A DNA stretch of 8,551 nt, taken from Oscillospiraceae bacterium. GTDB taxonomy: Bacteria; Bacillota; Clostridia; Oscillospirales; Ethanoligenentaceae. Position numbers and translations under genes: made by a program. Where the stretch lies: NCBI GenBank assembly GCA_003518885.1, contig DOXU01000048.1:1-8551 (forward strand), read 5' to 3'. The notes beneath the pieces are model-generated. The model was not told where the DNA came from. It did not search any database and saw only the letters and a program-made list of their open reading frames with translations. This document shows, piece by piece, positions 1 through 7,208 of this stretch (the stretch's first letter is position 1; the number at the start of each line of letters is the position of its first letter).

Positions 1-9
1 CTCCAATCA

Positions 10-1185
10 ATGAATTTCATTTTTAAAAATCCGACTTTTTCATTTGAGCTACTACGCACGTTAGGCTATGCACCATATGGTGGTTCCGACATTAGTGAAG
101 TCCTATCGACAGGATATCAAATTAAAGAAGGCGATTTCGAAAGCTGGTATACGGAATGGCACAGACTGGCAGATAAAGTATTCCTTCGCGCACGCGACTT
201 CGAAAAGGATGGCGAGCGATTGAGTGCCAGTCAAAATTATTTTAAGGCATCCAACTATTATCGTACTGCCGAATTTTTTCTACACGGAAACCTAAAAGAT
301 GAACGCATCCTGGGAAGCTGGTCAAAGAGCCGCGATGCCTTTAGAAAAGCACTGTCTCTCTCCAATAAAAATTTTGAGATTGTTTCTATCCCTTATGAAA
401 ACACCGGAATGCCTGCCTATTTTTATCGGGTAGACGAAAAAGCAAGGCCAACTCTAATTATTCATGGCGGATTTGATTCAACAGGTGAAGAGCTTTATTT
501 CCAAGTAGTTGTCGATGCTTTGGCGCGGGGATACAACTGCTTAACATTTGAGGGCCCTGGCCAGGGTGGCATGATTCGAGAGAAAAAAATTCCTTTTCGT
601 CCAGACTGGGAAAATGTTGTAGGCAAAGTAATCGACTATCTTGAGACAAGAGAAGACGTTCTTCATGGTAAGCTTGTCCTAATGGGAATGAGCTTCGGTG
701 GTCTTTTAGCTCCACGTGCCGCCGCATTTGATCATCGACTCGCTGCTTGTATCGCAGATGATGGGCTATTTTCATTCCGGTTCGAAGATGCCTTTAAAGC
801 GCACCGTGATGGAAATTTGGATTATGTCGCCATAGAAAAAATCCTGACGAACTTAATGAAAGAACGTGTGAATGTACGCTGGGCAATCGAAAACGGACTC
901 TTCACTTTCGGGGCTAAGAGCATAGAAGAGCTCTTCAAAAAGACACGAGCATACACCCTTGAAAACGTTGTAGAGAAAATTCAATGCCCTGTCTTGGTAT
1001 GTGCAGCCGAAAATGACTTATTCTTTAAAGGCCAGCCTGAATTATTATTTAAAAGGCTTTTATCTTCCAAGACACTGATGAAATTTGGCAAAGCGGAAAA
1101 TGCAGAAGAACATTGTCATATGGGGGCACTGACCTATTTCAATCAGAAAATCTTTGCATGGCTAAACTCTGTACTCCATTGTTAA
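10..1185 (+). CDS. alpha/beta hydrolase (FrsA / pseudooxynicotine-hydrolase-like)
   Basis: A 391-residue serine hydrolase with a helical N-terminal region (about 1-120) followed by an alpha/beta hydrolase core. Visible landmarks are the oxyanion-side IHGGFDSTGE stretch (151-160), EGPGQGG (181-187), the nucleophile elbow GMSFGG with Ser228, an acid in AENDLFF (Asp336) and the catalytic-His candidate in EEHCHMGA (His368). This order and the EHC context match the family that includes 2,6-dihydroxypseudooxynicotine hydrolase and FrsA-like esterases; the substrate cannot be read from sequence. No signal peptide, so probably cytoplasmic. It is the only plus-strand gene and converges on the metG operon. 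Only nine bases precede the ATG and they stay open in frame with no Shine-Dalgarno visible, so the true start could lie upstream of the window. It ends in TAA just before a strong terminator. Family call is confident, exact function is not. Confidence 0.85.
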   Translation: MNFIFKNPTFSFELLRTLGYAPYGGSDISEVLSTGYQIKEGDFESWYTEWHRLADKVFLRARDFEKDGERLSASQNYFKASNYYRTAEFFLHGNLKDERILGSWSKSRDAFRKALSLSNKNFEIVSIPYENTGMPAYFYRVDEKARPTLIIHGGFDSTGEELYFQVVVDALARGYNCLTFEGPGQGGMIREKKIPFRPDWENVVGKVIDYLETREDVLHGKLVLMGMSFGGLLAPRAAAFDHRLAACIADDGLFSFRFEDAFKAHRDGNLDYVAIEKILTNLMKERVNVRWAIENGLFTFGAKSIEELFKKTRAYTLENVVEKIQCPVLVCAAENDLFFKGQPELLFKRLLSSKTLMKFGKAENAEEHCHMGALTYFNQKIFAWLNSVLHC

Positions 1186-1205
1186 AAAAACAGAAAAAAA
1201 TAAAA

Positions 1206-1244
1206 AAGCTCGAGGCCATCAAAATTGTACATGGCCTCGAGCTT
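1206..1244. terminator. bidirectional intrinsic terminator
   Basis: A perfect 14-bp inverted repeat (1206-1219 with 1231-1244, core GCTCGAGGCC) encloses an 11-nt loop. On the plus strand it is followed by a T-rich TTATTTTATT-like tail and serves the hydrolase gene. On the minus strand the A-rich run at 1186-1207 becomes a long U-tract and serves the metG-tatD-radical SAM operon. Its place between two convergent genes fits shared use. Confidence 0.93.
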
Positions 1245-1306
1245 ATTTTATTGCAAAGAACATCCAAAATGATTAAATAAATTACGCAAATCCAAAGCAG
1301 AATTTT

Positions 1307-1921
1307 TCAACTTTCAGAAGCGGTAATATAATGTCGTACCCGAAAACGGGCACCAATTGATTGTGCGATGGTATTACATTTTGCAATTTGTTTCGGTGTC
1401 AAAATATCCAAAACGGATAAAATCACGGCCGGTAAATACTGTACACAGTCTTTAGCGTAAGCAAGAATCGCATCAAATGCCTTCTCCCCATATTCACAGC
1501 GACAATATTCTTGATAAACTGTTGCATTGGGTGCATTCAAGCTAATGGAGATAACATCCACCAGCCCTTGCAGCTCTTTTGCTGTTGGCCGGCCCATAGA
1601 CAAATCAGCTAGTCCATTGGTATTGATCCGTATGGGCAGACTGGGTGCCTTTTGTTTCACACGCTCAATGACTTCTTTAACCGTATCCAGTCGTTCCAAT
1701 GGTTCCCCGTAACCACAAAAAACAAGTTCATTATATTGGGAAAGATCATTTTTAAAAATAGCGTCAACAACCTCATCCGCACTGGGCTCGTGCTCTAGCC
1801 AAAGGCTGTCCGATCCGTAAGCACCGTCACCTTCTCTGCGGATACAAAATGTACAATGATTCGGGCATCGATTCGTTAAATTAACATATAGCCCCGATTC
1901 AACGACATAAGTGATGGTCAT
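1307..1921 (-). CDS. TatD-associated radical SAM protein
   Basis: A 204-residue radical SAM protein. The [4Fe-4S] cluster motif is CPNHCTFC (Cys19, Cys23, Cys26), followed by CIRREGDGAYG, the GGE-like SAM-binding FCGYGEP (68-74), RINTNG (98-103) and SISLNAP (125-131). This arrangement and the short length match the family annotated as 'TatD family-associated radical SAM protein', which is repeatedly found beside tatD and whose reaction is, to my knowledge, unknown. Its ATG overlaps the tatD stop codon as ATGA, and a GGGAG Shine-Dalgarno lies inside the tatD 3' end, so translation is probably coupled and the start is secure. It is the last gene of the metG operon and ends in TGA about 60 nt before the shared terminator. 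No C-terminal SPASM or other auxiliary-cluster domain is seen. Confidence 0.92.
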   Translation of the reverse strand: MTITYVVESGLYVNLTNRCPNHCTFCIRREGDGAYGSDSLWLEHEPSADEVVDAIFKNDLSQYNELVFCGYGEPLERLDTVKEVIERVKQKAPSLPIRINTNGLADLSMGRPTAKELQGLVDVISISLNAPNATVYQEYCRCEYGEKAFDAILAYAKDCVQYLPAVILSVLDILTPKQIAKCNTIAQSIGARFRVRHYITASES

Positions 1922-2694
1922 TTTGGCATCTCCCTTTTATTAATGGAAAATAGCGTGCGGGCATTACAGGCCGTTATTCTGGCCGCTTCTTCCACCGAAA
2001 TCCCCATAAATTCACCAATACGTGCCAGTGTATGAGGAAGCATAGAAGAATCAGATCGCCTGCCCCGCACAGGTTCTGGTGCCATATAAGGACAATCAGT
2101 CTCACAAAGCACGCGATCATGTGGCACCATTTCCAAAATTCCACGGGCTTTTTTATTATTTTTAAACGTAACCGCTCCGGTAAACCCCAAATACAAACCA
2201 AGCTTTAGTAATTCACGTGCCGTCTCCACACTGCCAGAATAAGAATGCACAACACCACATGGATGGTACTTTTGTAGCATAGCCAACGTATCGGCATGAG
2301 CGTCACGATCATGTACAATAACGGGCAGATGCAACGCATTAGCCAATTCCAACTGCTTAGCAAAAAATTGTTTTTGAATATCATGTGGAACGTCCCAATG
2401 ATAATCTAAACCTATTTCTCCAATTGCCACCACAGAACAAGAAGCCGCCAGCTCTTTAATAGTTTCTAGATCGTTCGGTTGTGCTTCCATGACATCCTCT
2501 GGATGAATTCCAACGGCAGCGTGACAAAAGTCAAATTTTTCTGCCAATCGAATACATTCTTTACTGGACGACACCGTGACTCCAGCATTCAAAATACCTG
2601 TAATACCTGCAGACGGTAAGCGTCTTAACAGCTCTTCCCTATCCACGTCGAAGGCTTCATCATCATAGTGTGCATGAGAATCAAAAATCTCCAT
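1918..2694 (-). CDS. tatD: TatD family metal-dependent hydrolase
   Basis: A 258-residue TIM-barrel amidohydrolase-superfamily enzyme of the TatD/YabD/YcfH type, with normal family length. The metal ligands are visible in order: HAH near the N-terminus (His7, His9), GEIGLDYH (Glu93), IVHDRDAH (His128), VVHSYSG (His150) and CETDCPY (Asp200). Also typical are the GIHPE (62-66) and APEPVRGRRS segments. Family members are reported as 3'-5' DNases or D-aminoacyl-tRNA deacylase-like enzymes; the precise role here is inferred only by family. It starts six bases after the metG stop. Its Shine-Dalgarno GGTGAG overlaps the metG TGA, which suggests translational coupling. The pairing metS-yabD is also known in Bacillus subtilis, so the linkage to metG is conserved. 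Confidence 0.95.
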   Translation of the reverse strand: MEIFDSHAHYDDEAFDVDREELLRRLPSAGITGILNAGVTVSSSKECIRLAEKFDFCHAAVGIHPEDVMEAQPNDLETIKELAASCSVVAIGEIGLDYHWDVPHDIQKQFFAKQLELANALHLPVIVHDRDAHADTLAMLQKYHPCGVVHSYSGSVETARELLKLGLYLGFTGAVTFKNNKKARGILEMVPHDRVLCETDCPYMAPEPVRGRRSDSSMLPHTLARIGEFMGISVEEAARITACNARTLFSINKREMPK

Positions 2695-2700
2695 TTTTTC

Positions 2701-4623
2701 TCACCGAATCTTTGCGCCGGATGGCAAGTCTTTATCCACAAATAAGACACGAGCGGCATCCCCATCATCTGCGGCCAAAATCATCCCTTGACTCTCTACC
2801 CCACAAAGTTTAGCCGGTTTTAAATTGGAAACCAAAATAATCTTGCGATCAACAAGATCCTCTGGCGTATACCAAGGCGCAATGCCCGATACCACTTGTC
2901 GACGCGCACCACCAACATCCAATTCCAAACGCAATAGCTTTTTGGCTTTTTTAATCTTTTCAGCCTTTACAATTTGGGCGATCTTCAGTTCAACCTTTTG
3001 AAAATCATCGATTCCGATTTTGGCAACACCAGGGATCTCTGCTGTCTTGCCTGGTTCTACCTGCTCCAATGCAGCCAATTCCTTCTTCAAGTCAAGACGT
3101 GGAAACAATGGCGCACTTTTATGCACTTTTAATCCTGCTGGAAGAGCATCGAACTGAGCCGCATCCTCCCAAACAGGTGTAGCCGCATCCAATCCAATAT
3201 TCTCCCGGATTTTTCTGGCTGCAACCGGGATAAATGGGGTAACCAAAGTTGAAATAATACGTACGGATTCGCAGAGATTACGCAAGACAACAGCAAGCGT
3301 CGACTTTTTGTCTTCATCTTTAGCTAAAATCCATGGCGTTGTCTCATCAATGTATTTATTCGTGCGTGAGACCAAAACCCAAATATCCGCCAAGGCACCG
3401 GAAAACTGGAATTCATCCATATCTTTTTCCACGGCAACCACTGTTTGAGCCGCTACTGCACGCAAATCCTTTTCAAAATCATCCGCTGGGACATCCGGAC
3501 GCGCTGGCAATGTGCCATTAAAATACTGCGTTACCATTGCCACTGTACGGGAGACCAGGTTACCTAAATCATTAGCCAAATCGGCATTAATCCGATTAAT
3601 CAAGGCCTCTGGCGAGAAAACTCCATCCGCACCAAAGGGAATTTCCCGTAACAAATAATAGCGAATTGCATCCACACCATACCGCTCACAAAGCTGCACA
3701 GGGTCAACAACATTCCCCTTTGATTTGGACATCTTGTCTCCGCCCAGCAATAACCAGCCATGGCCGAAAACACGTTTTGGCAACGGTTCGTCCAATGCCA
3801 TCAAAAGAGCCGGCCAAATAATCGTGTGAAAACGCACAATTTCTTTCGCCATTAAATGCACATCTGCTGGCCAATATTTCTGATAATCAGCATCATTGTC
3901 CGTACCGTATCCTAATGCTGTAATGTAGTTTGTCAAAGCATCTAGCCAGACGTACACAACATGGTCCGGGTCAAAATCGACGGGGATTCCCCATTTAAAA
4001 GAGGAACGAGAAACACAAAGGTCTTCCAGACCTGGGCGAATGAAGTTATTGAGCATCTCATGAAGACGAGATTTCGGAGAAATAAATTCCGGATGCTCCT
4101 CATAGTGCTTGACCAATCGATCGGCATATTTTGAAAGACGGAAAAAATAAGCCTCTTCTTCTGTCCACTTAACTTCTCGACCACAATCAGGACATTTCCC
4201 ATTCACCAACTGTTTTTCTGTCCAAAAAGACTCGCATGGTTCACAGTACCATCCTTTATATTTTCCCTTATAAATATCTCCCTGGTCGTATAATTTACGA
4301 AATATCTTCTGCACCGCTTTTACGTGGGAAGGATCTGTTGTCCGAATAAATCGATCATAAGAAATGCCCAACAGACTCCAGAGAGATTTGATTTTGGCAA
4401 CGATGTTATCTACATATTCTTTTGGAGAAACATGAAGTTCCTCTGCCTTTTTCGCAATTTTTTGCCCATGCTCATCTGTGCCGGTCAGAAAAAGCACATC
4501 ATATCCCTGCATACGGCGAAACCTCGCCATTGCATCTCCTGCTACAGTAGTATAGCCATGTCCAATATGCAAATTACCTGATGTGTACTACATAGGTGTT
4601 GTAATATACTAGGTTTTCTTCAC
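2701..4623 (-). CDS. metG: methionyl-tRNA synthetase with two in-frame amber codons near the start
   Basis: Class I aminoacyl-tRNA synthetase charging tRNA-Met. From GTG at 4623 (SD GGGAGG at 4633-4638, 9-nt spacing) the frame reads MKKT-amber-YITTPM-amber-YTSGNLHIGH and then continues open to TGA, 640 positions in all. Landmarks are HIGH (19-22), FLTGTDEHGQ, the zinc-knuckle pairs CEPC (127-130) and CPDC (144-147), the WLDAL region, KMSKS (297-301), the anticodon-binding helical domain, and a C-terminal EMAPII/Trbp111-type tRNA-binding domain (about 537-640). The upstream match to the family N-terminus (KK-x-YYITTPIYY-like) shows the real gene begins before both TAGs (codons 5 at 4609-4611 and 12 at 4588-4590). 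A start at TTG 4572, after the ambers, would lose the first beta-strand and the TTP motif. Functional expression therefore needs readthrough, or this allele is dead or mis-sequenced. First gene of the metG-tatD-radical SAM operon. Confidence 0.88.
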
Positions 4624-4666
4624 TAAGGAACGCCTCCCGATTTTCATCATCTGACGGCAAAGCCAT
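4574..4666 (-). other. short ORF overlapping the metG start in another frame
   Basis: An ATG at 4664-4666 opens a 30-codon frame beginning MALPSDDENR, one base out of register with metG. It covers the metG Shine-Dalgarno, the GTG start and both ambers, and stops at TAA just after them (AGG TAA). A +1 shift at that last codon would enter the metG frame at Asn17 before HIGH. The upstream ribosome site is weak (GGCGG with about 10-nt spacing, or GGGTGA too close). No recognisable protein family. It could be a leader peptide or coincidence. Confidence 0.25.
4576..4597 (-). other. hairpin overlapping the second metG amber codon
   Basis: On the minus strand ACCTATGT pairs with ACAT-C-AGGT across a five-base loop, giving eight base pairs with one bulged C. 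The TAG at 4588-4590 sits at the stem-loop junction. It may be chance; it is listed because structure at a stop codon could influence recoding. Confidence 0.4.
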
Positions 4667-4726
4667 TGTTCACCCGCCGCCTAAGAGACAAGCAATCAGT
4701 TCTGCCGTTTACATGTTCGTCATTAT
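4624..4726 (-). promoter_or_regulatory. metG 5' leader, possible alternative pairing
   Basis: The leader can pair ACGGCA (4703-4708) with TGCCGT (4654-4659), or instead form a small GGC-TTT-GCC hairpin using the same 3' arm. No T-box specifier/antiterminator sequence, no S-box (SAM-I) core and no terminator hairpin with U-tract are seen, so no known riboswitch class is assigned. Confidence 0.3.
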
Positions 4727-4732
4727 TATTTT

Positions 4733-4761
4733 ATTATACCAATTACAAAGGACAAATTCAA
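4733..4761 (-). promoter_or_regulatory. sigma-A promoter of the metG operon
   Basis: Minus-strand -35 TTGAAT (4756-4761), a 17-bp spacer, and a perfect -10 TATAAT (4733-4738). Transcription should start near 4726, giving a leader of about 100 nt before the metG GTG. It lies directly downstream of the yabE terminator, so metG is an independent unit. Confidence 0.85.
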
Positions 4762-4795
4762 CTGTGCAAGAATTTTCCATCCTGTATTCCGCAAG

Positions 4796-4827
4796 AAAAA
4801 AGCCATCCTGTCTAAAACAAGATGGCT
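4796..4827 (-). terminator. intrinsic terminator of the YabE-like gene
   Basis: AGCCATC (4801-4807) and GATGGCT (4821-4827) form a 7-bp stem that continues through a C/A mismatch into TGT/ACA. On the minus strand it is followed by a run of U from 4796-4800. It begins about 17 bases after the TAA stop. Confidence 0.88.
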
Positions 4828-4843
4828 CAATATAAAGGCGTGT

Positions 4844-6016
4844 TTAAGCTAAAACATACATATTAACCGTTCGTCTTCCAAAAGCCTCGCACTGCGCTTC
4901 CGTAGGAAGGAACAAATCAGTAAGAACACCACTTCCGTTATGGACGAACCCACCTGTATCTGCCGCCACGGCCGTTCCATATACATAAGAACCATCTGCT
5001 GAGGCAATATACAGTTTTGTACCATAAGGGATTTTATTTGGATCTACGGCAACCAATCCCTTGGTAACAGCTTTACCAGTAGACGTCTGTGTGCCTGGAT
5101 CTTGCGTATAAGCGGTTGCTACCCCTGTAATCACTTTTTTGTAAGAGCCGGGCACACCATTTGCTGATTTAGCTGTTGTATCAGCTGCTGCACTGCTGGA
5201 TTTCTCCCCATCCGCCGCACTGTCTGCAGCTTTGAGCGTGTCGGTTTTTGCCGAGGGCCGCAACGGAGAAGCCGATCCAACAAGAACTTTTGCATTAACT
5301 GGCTGGACAGTTGATGCCGCAACCTGCGCCTGCTCTTTTTTTACACCATCTACATATTTGACACGATACGTCATTGTCTGTATGCCGTCCTGACCGTTAT
5401 CCACAACCGTTGTTGTTCCGACGGGACGGGAATCATCTTGCACTGTCGTTGTTTCGTGCGGGATGGATGATTGAACTGTCGAATTTTCAAAACGTACACG
5501 AGAGATACTTATCTGCATTCCCTTTGTAATCGTTTTGTTTGCTGGCACGTTGACAAGATCATCCACCCCTAGCGAAATGCCGCCTTTTTTTAGTACATCT
5601 GCAACAGATCCACCAGAAGCCATCACTTGTTTGGTCTTGCCATCTACAGTGACGTTCACGGGAAATGCTGAATGGAAACGAATCGTTCCATAGTTGTTTT
5701 TATAACCGCTAAAAGAATAGCGATCATCGCTGGAAAGATAAATGCCGCTTTGTTTGAGGACCTGTACCGGATTACTTTGGAAGGTACAAATCATACGTGA
5801 GCCACTATCGTCTGTTACCTGCACAAATTTCATGTTAACCGCCAACACAGTTAAAAATGTTGTGGCAATCAATACATACAGTAAAACAATAAACGTGCGG
5901 CTCTTCACAAATTGCAGGAATTTGCGTCCCGTACCGGACGCAAGTTCTTGTATATTTGTTGCTCGACTCAGCGGCCATCGGATCCCGGAAAGGGGATTAT
6001 TTTGGCCTGGCCTCAC
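4844..6016 (-). CDS. yabE: YabE-like G5 and 3D-domain cell-wall protein
   Basis: Membrane-anchored extracellular protein related to Bacillus YabE/resuscitation-promoting-factor-like proteins, presumably acting in peptidoglycan turnover. With the GTG at 6016 it has 390 residues: a basic cytoplasmic tail, a transmembrane helix (about 42-61), two DUF348-like segments (about 72-172), a G5 domain (about 177-247), a low-complexity Ala/Ser/Lys linker (about 252-290), and a C-terminal 3D domain (about 295-390). The three namesake Asp residues lie in VAVDPNKIPYG, VAADTGGF and LTDLFLPT, and the family ending AFGRRTVNMYVL is present. I chose GTG 6016 because AAGGAG lies 10 nt upstream. A GTG at 6070 in the same frame (408 residues) has only AAGGG at 5 nt, and that site can be hidden in a hairpin. 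yabE sits beside metS-yabD in Bacillus too, though in a different order. Own promoter and terminator. Confidence 0.87.
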   Translation of the reverse strand: MRPGQNNPLSGIRWPLSRATNIQELASGTGRKFLQFVKSRTFIVLLYVLIATTFLTVLAVNMKFVQVTDDSGSRMICTFQSNPVQVLKQSGIYLSSDDRYSFSGYKNNYGTIRFHSAFPVNVTVDGKTKQVMASGGSVADVLKKGGISLGVDDLVNVPANKTITKGMQISISRVRFENSTVQSSIPHETTTVQDDSRPVGTTTVVDNGQDGIQTMTYRVKYVDGVKKEQAQVAASTVQPVNAKVLVGSASPLRPSAKTDTLKAADSAADGEKSSSAAADTTAKSANGVPGSYKKVITGVATAYTQDPGTQTSTGKAVTKGLVAVDPNKIPYGTKLYIASADGSYVYGTAVAADTGGFVHNGSGVLTDLFLPTEAQCEAFGRRTVNMYVLA

Positions 6017-6074
6017 AATTACATTACTCCTTTTTCCGTATTTTCTATTTATCGGCACACGGAAAAACACGCCT

Positions 6075-6116
6075 ACCCTTCTATTCTATCTATTTCTATT
6101 TTTCTTGGAGAAGGGT
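6075..6116 (-). repeat. inverted repeat in the YabE-like leader
   Basis: ACCCTTC (6075-6081) and GAAGGGT (6110-6116) are perfect 7-bp arms 28 nt apart. In RNA the pair would open right at the predicted 5' end and would mask the AAGGG site serving the upstream GTG at 6070. It may favour the GTG at 6016, or it may be chance. Confidence 0.4.
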
Positions 6117-6123
6117 TTCGCCC

Positions 6124-6152
6124 ATTATAAAACATATCCGAAAATGTGTCAA
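6124..6152 (-). promoter_or_regulatory. consensus sigma-A promoter of the YabE-like gene
   Basis: Perfect -35 TTGACA (6147-6152) and perfect -10 TATAAT (6124-6129) with a 17-bp spacer, predicting a start near 6117. Such an exact match suggests strong basal transcription. The leader is about 100 nt to the GTG at 6016. Confidence 0.92.
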
Positions 6153-6228
6153 GGCGGATTTTTTTGCCAAATTTGCTCATTTTGTATAGTTTCGAGTAAA
6201 ATATAGGCCGTATTTCGTCGGAATATAT

Positions 6229-6265
6229 AAAAAAAGACATGTAATTTCTTTTGAAAATACATGTC
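6229..6265 (-). terminator. intrinsic terminator of rplM-rpsI
   Basis: GACATGTA and TACATGTC (6236-6243 with 6258-6265) form a perfect 8-bp stem. It continues after one T/T mismatch as TTTC/GAAA closing an AAAA loop. On the minus strand it is followed by seven U (6229-6235). It lies 15 bases after the rpsI stop. Confidence 0.94.
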
Positions 6266-6280
6266 CAGAATTTGCATTTT

Positions 6281-6682
6281 TCAGCGTTTTGAGAACTGTG
6301 GTGCGCGACGAGCAGCTTTCAAGCCGTACTTCTTACGTTCCTTCATTCTCGGATCACGAGTCAGGAAACCGGCCTTTTTCAAAGTAGAACGAAGGCTTCC
6401 ATCCTCATACTGGAGCAATGCGCGGGCAACGCCGTGGCGAATTGCCCCGGCCTGTCCGGAAACACCGCCGCCGGCAACACGGCAGACGATATCAAATTTA
6501 TCATTGAGTTCTGTCAGCGCGAGAGGCTGGCGAACAATGACCTTCAGTGTATCAAGGCCAAAGTAATCATCAATGCTGCGGTCATTGACCGTGACCTTTC
6601 CGGTGCCCTTATACAAACGAACACGGGCAACGCTGCTCTTGCGGCGACCAGTACCATAAAAATAAGGTGCTTTCTCGTACAT
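6281..6682 (-). CDS. rpsI: 30S ribosomal protein S9
   Basis: A 133-residue S9, close to the usual 130. The family signature is clear: [15 protein letters not shown] near the N-terminus, the [17 protein letters not shown]-binding segment, [19 protein letters not shown] basic region, and the extended tail ending in SKR that reaches the P-site tRNA. A GGAGGAGG Shine-Dalgarno precedes the ATG and the gap from the rplM stop is only 17 bases, so the two are co-transcribed in the near-universal rplM-rpsI order. It ends in TGA directly before a strong terminator. Nothing unusual was found in the sequence. Confidence 0.98.
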   Translation of the reverse strand: MYEKAPYFYGTGRRKSSVARVRLYKGTGKVTVNDRSIDDYFGLDTLKVIVRQPLALTELNDKFDIVCRVAGGGVSGQAGAIRHGVARALLQYEDGSLRSTLKKAGFLTRDPRMKERKKYGLKAARRAPQFSKR

Positions 6683-6699
6683 AGTTCAGTCCTCCTCCC

Positions 6700-7128
6700 T
6701 TAAAATTCCCATGCAGTTGGCTGCTGGGCGGTATGTCCGTGCTGTTCCCCTTCGAACAGACGAAGACGGTTGATGGAAGTACGACCGATGGTATTCTTCG
6801 GCAGCATTCCTTTAACGGCCAACTCCATGGCTTTGCAGGGCTCTTCCCGCATCATGGTGTCATACTTGACATCTCTCAGATGGCCGATATAGCCGGTATG
6901 ATGATAATAATGTTTCTGCTCAAGTTTATTTCCGGTGAGCACTGCTTTTGCGCAGTTGACGATGATTACATGATCACCGCAGTCTACATGGGGAGCAAAA
7001 GTCGTCTTGTGCTTTCCGCGCAGCAAAAGAGCTGCCTGCGAAGCAACACGGCCAAGGGGTTTTCCCGCTGCATCAATCACATACCACTTGCGCTCGACAG
7101 CCTCTGCCTTCGGCATATAAGTGGACAT
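6700..7128 (-). CDS. rplM: 50S ribosomal protein L13
   Basis: A 142-residue L13 of normal length. Visible features are RKWYVIDAAGKPLGRVAS near the N-terminus, LLRGKHKTTFAPHVDCGD, the KHYYHHTGYIGHL segment and VKGMLPKNTIGR, all typical of bacterial L13. It is an early-assembling large-subunit protein binding 23S rRNA. A GGAGG site lies 7 nt before the ATG. It is the first gene of the rplM-rpsI operon and is preceded by a leader with two hairpins. In low-GC Gram-positives an L13 leader RNA is known upstream of this gene, so autogenous control is plausible; that part is inference. Ends in TAA. Confidence 0.98.
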   Translation of the reverse strand: MSTYMPKAEAVERKWYVIDAAGKPLGRVASQAALLLRGKHKTTFAPHVDCGDHVIIVNCAKAVLTGNKLEQKHYYHHTGYIGHLRDVKYDTMMREEPCKAMELAVKGMLPKNTIGRTSINRLRLFEGEQHGHTAQQPTAWEF

Positions 7129-7163
7129 AACAGAACCTCCAGTTCAGAATTATATTTACAATC

Positions 7164-7181
7164 GCCCCGCCCCAGCGGGGC
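7164..7181 (-). promoter_or_regulatory. GC-rich hairpin before the rplM Shine-Dalgarno
   Basis: GCCCCGC and GCGGGGC form a perfect 7-bp stem with a four-base loop in the rplM leader, ending about 23 nt upstream of the GGAGG site. No U-tract follows, so it is not a terminator. It may be part of an L13 leader element that controls translation or competes with the promoter-proximal hairpin. Confidence 0.6.
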
Positions 7182-7208
7182 TGCTCTTTGCTCTTTTTTA
7201 AATTAAGT

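Noticed and set aside
1186..1306. Palindrome at 1206-1244 as a mobile-element end or attachment site
   Set aside because: Its position between convergent genes and U-tracts on both strands fit a bidirectional terminator; no transposase or direct repeats nearby.
2701..4572. metG starting at the TTG after the second amber
   Set aside because: It has no ribosome site and would remove the first beta-strand and the TTP motif needed for the active site. Family homology clearly extends upstream to the GTG at 4623.
4510..4611. Diversity-generating retroelement target
   Set aside because: The inferred changes are to G from pyrimidines, not at adenines, and no reverse transcriptase or template repeat is present.
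4588..4623. Frameshift or indel as the cause of the metG interruption
   Set aside because: Residues on both sides of each TAG match the family in a single frame with correct spacing, so substitutions rather than indels explain it.
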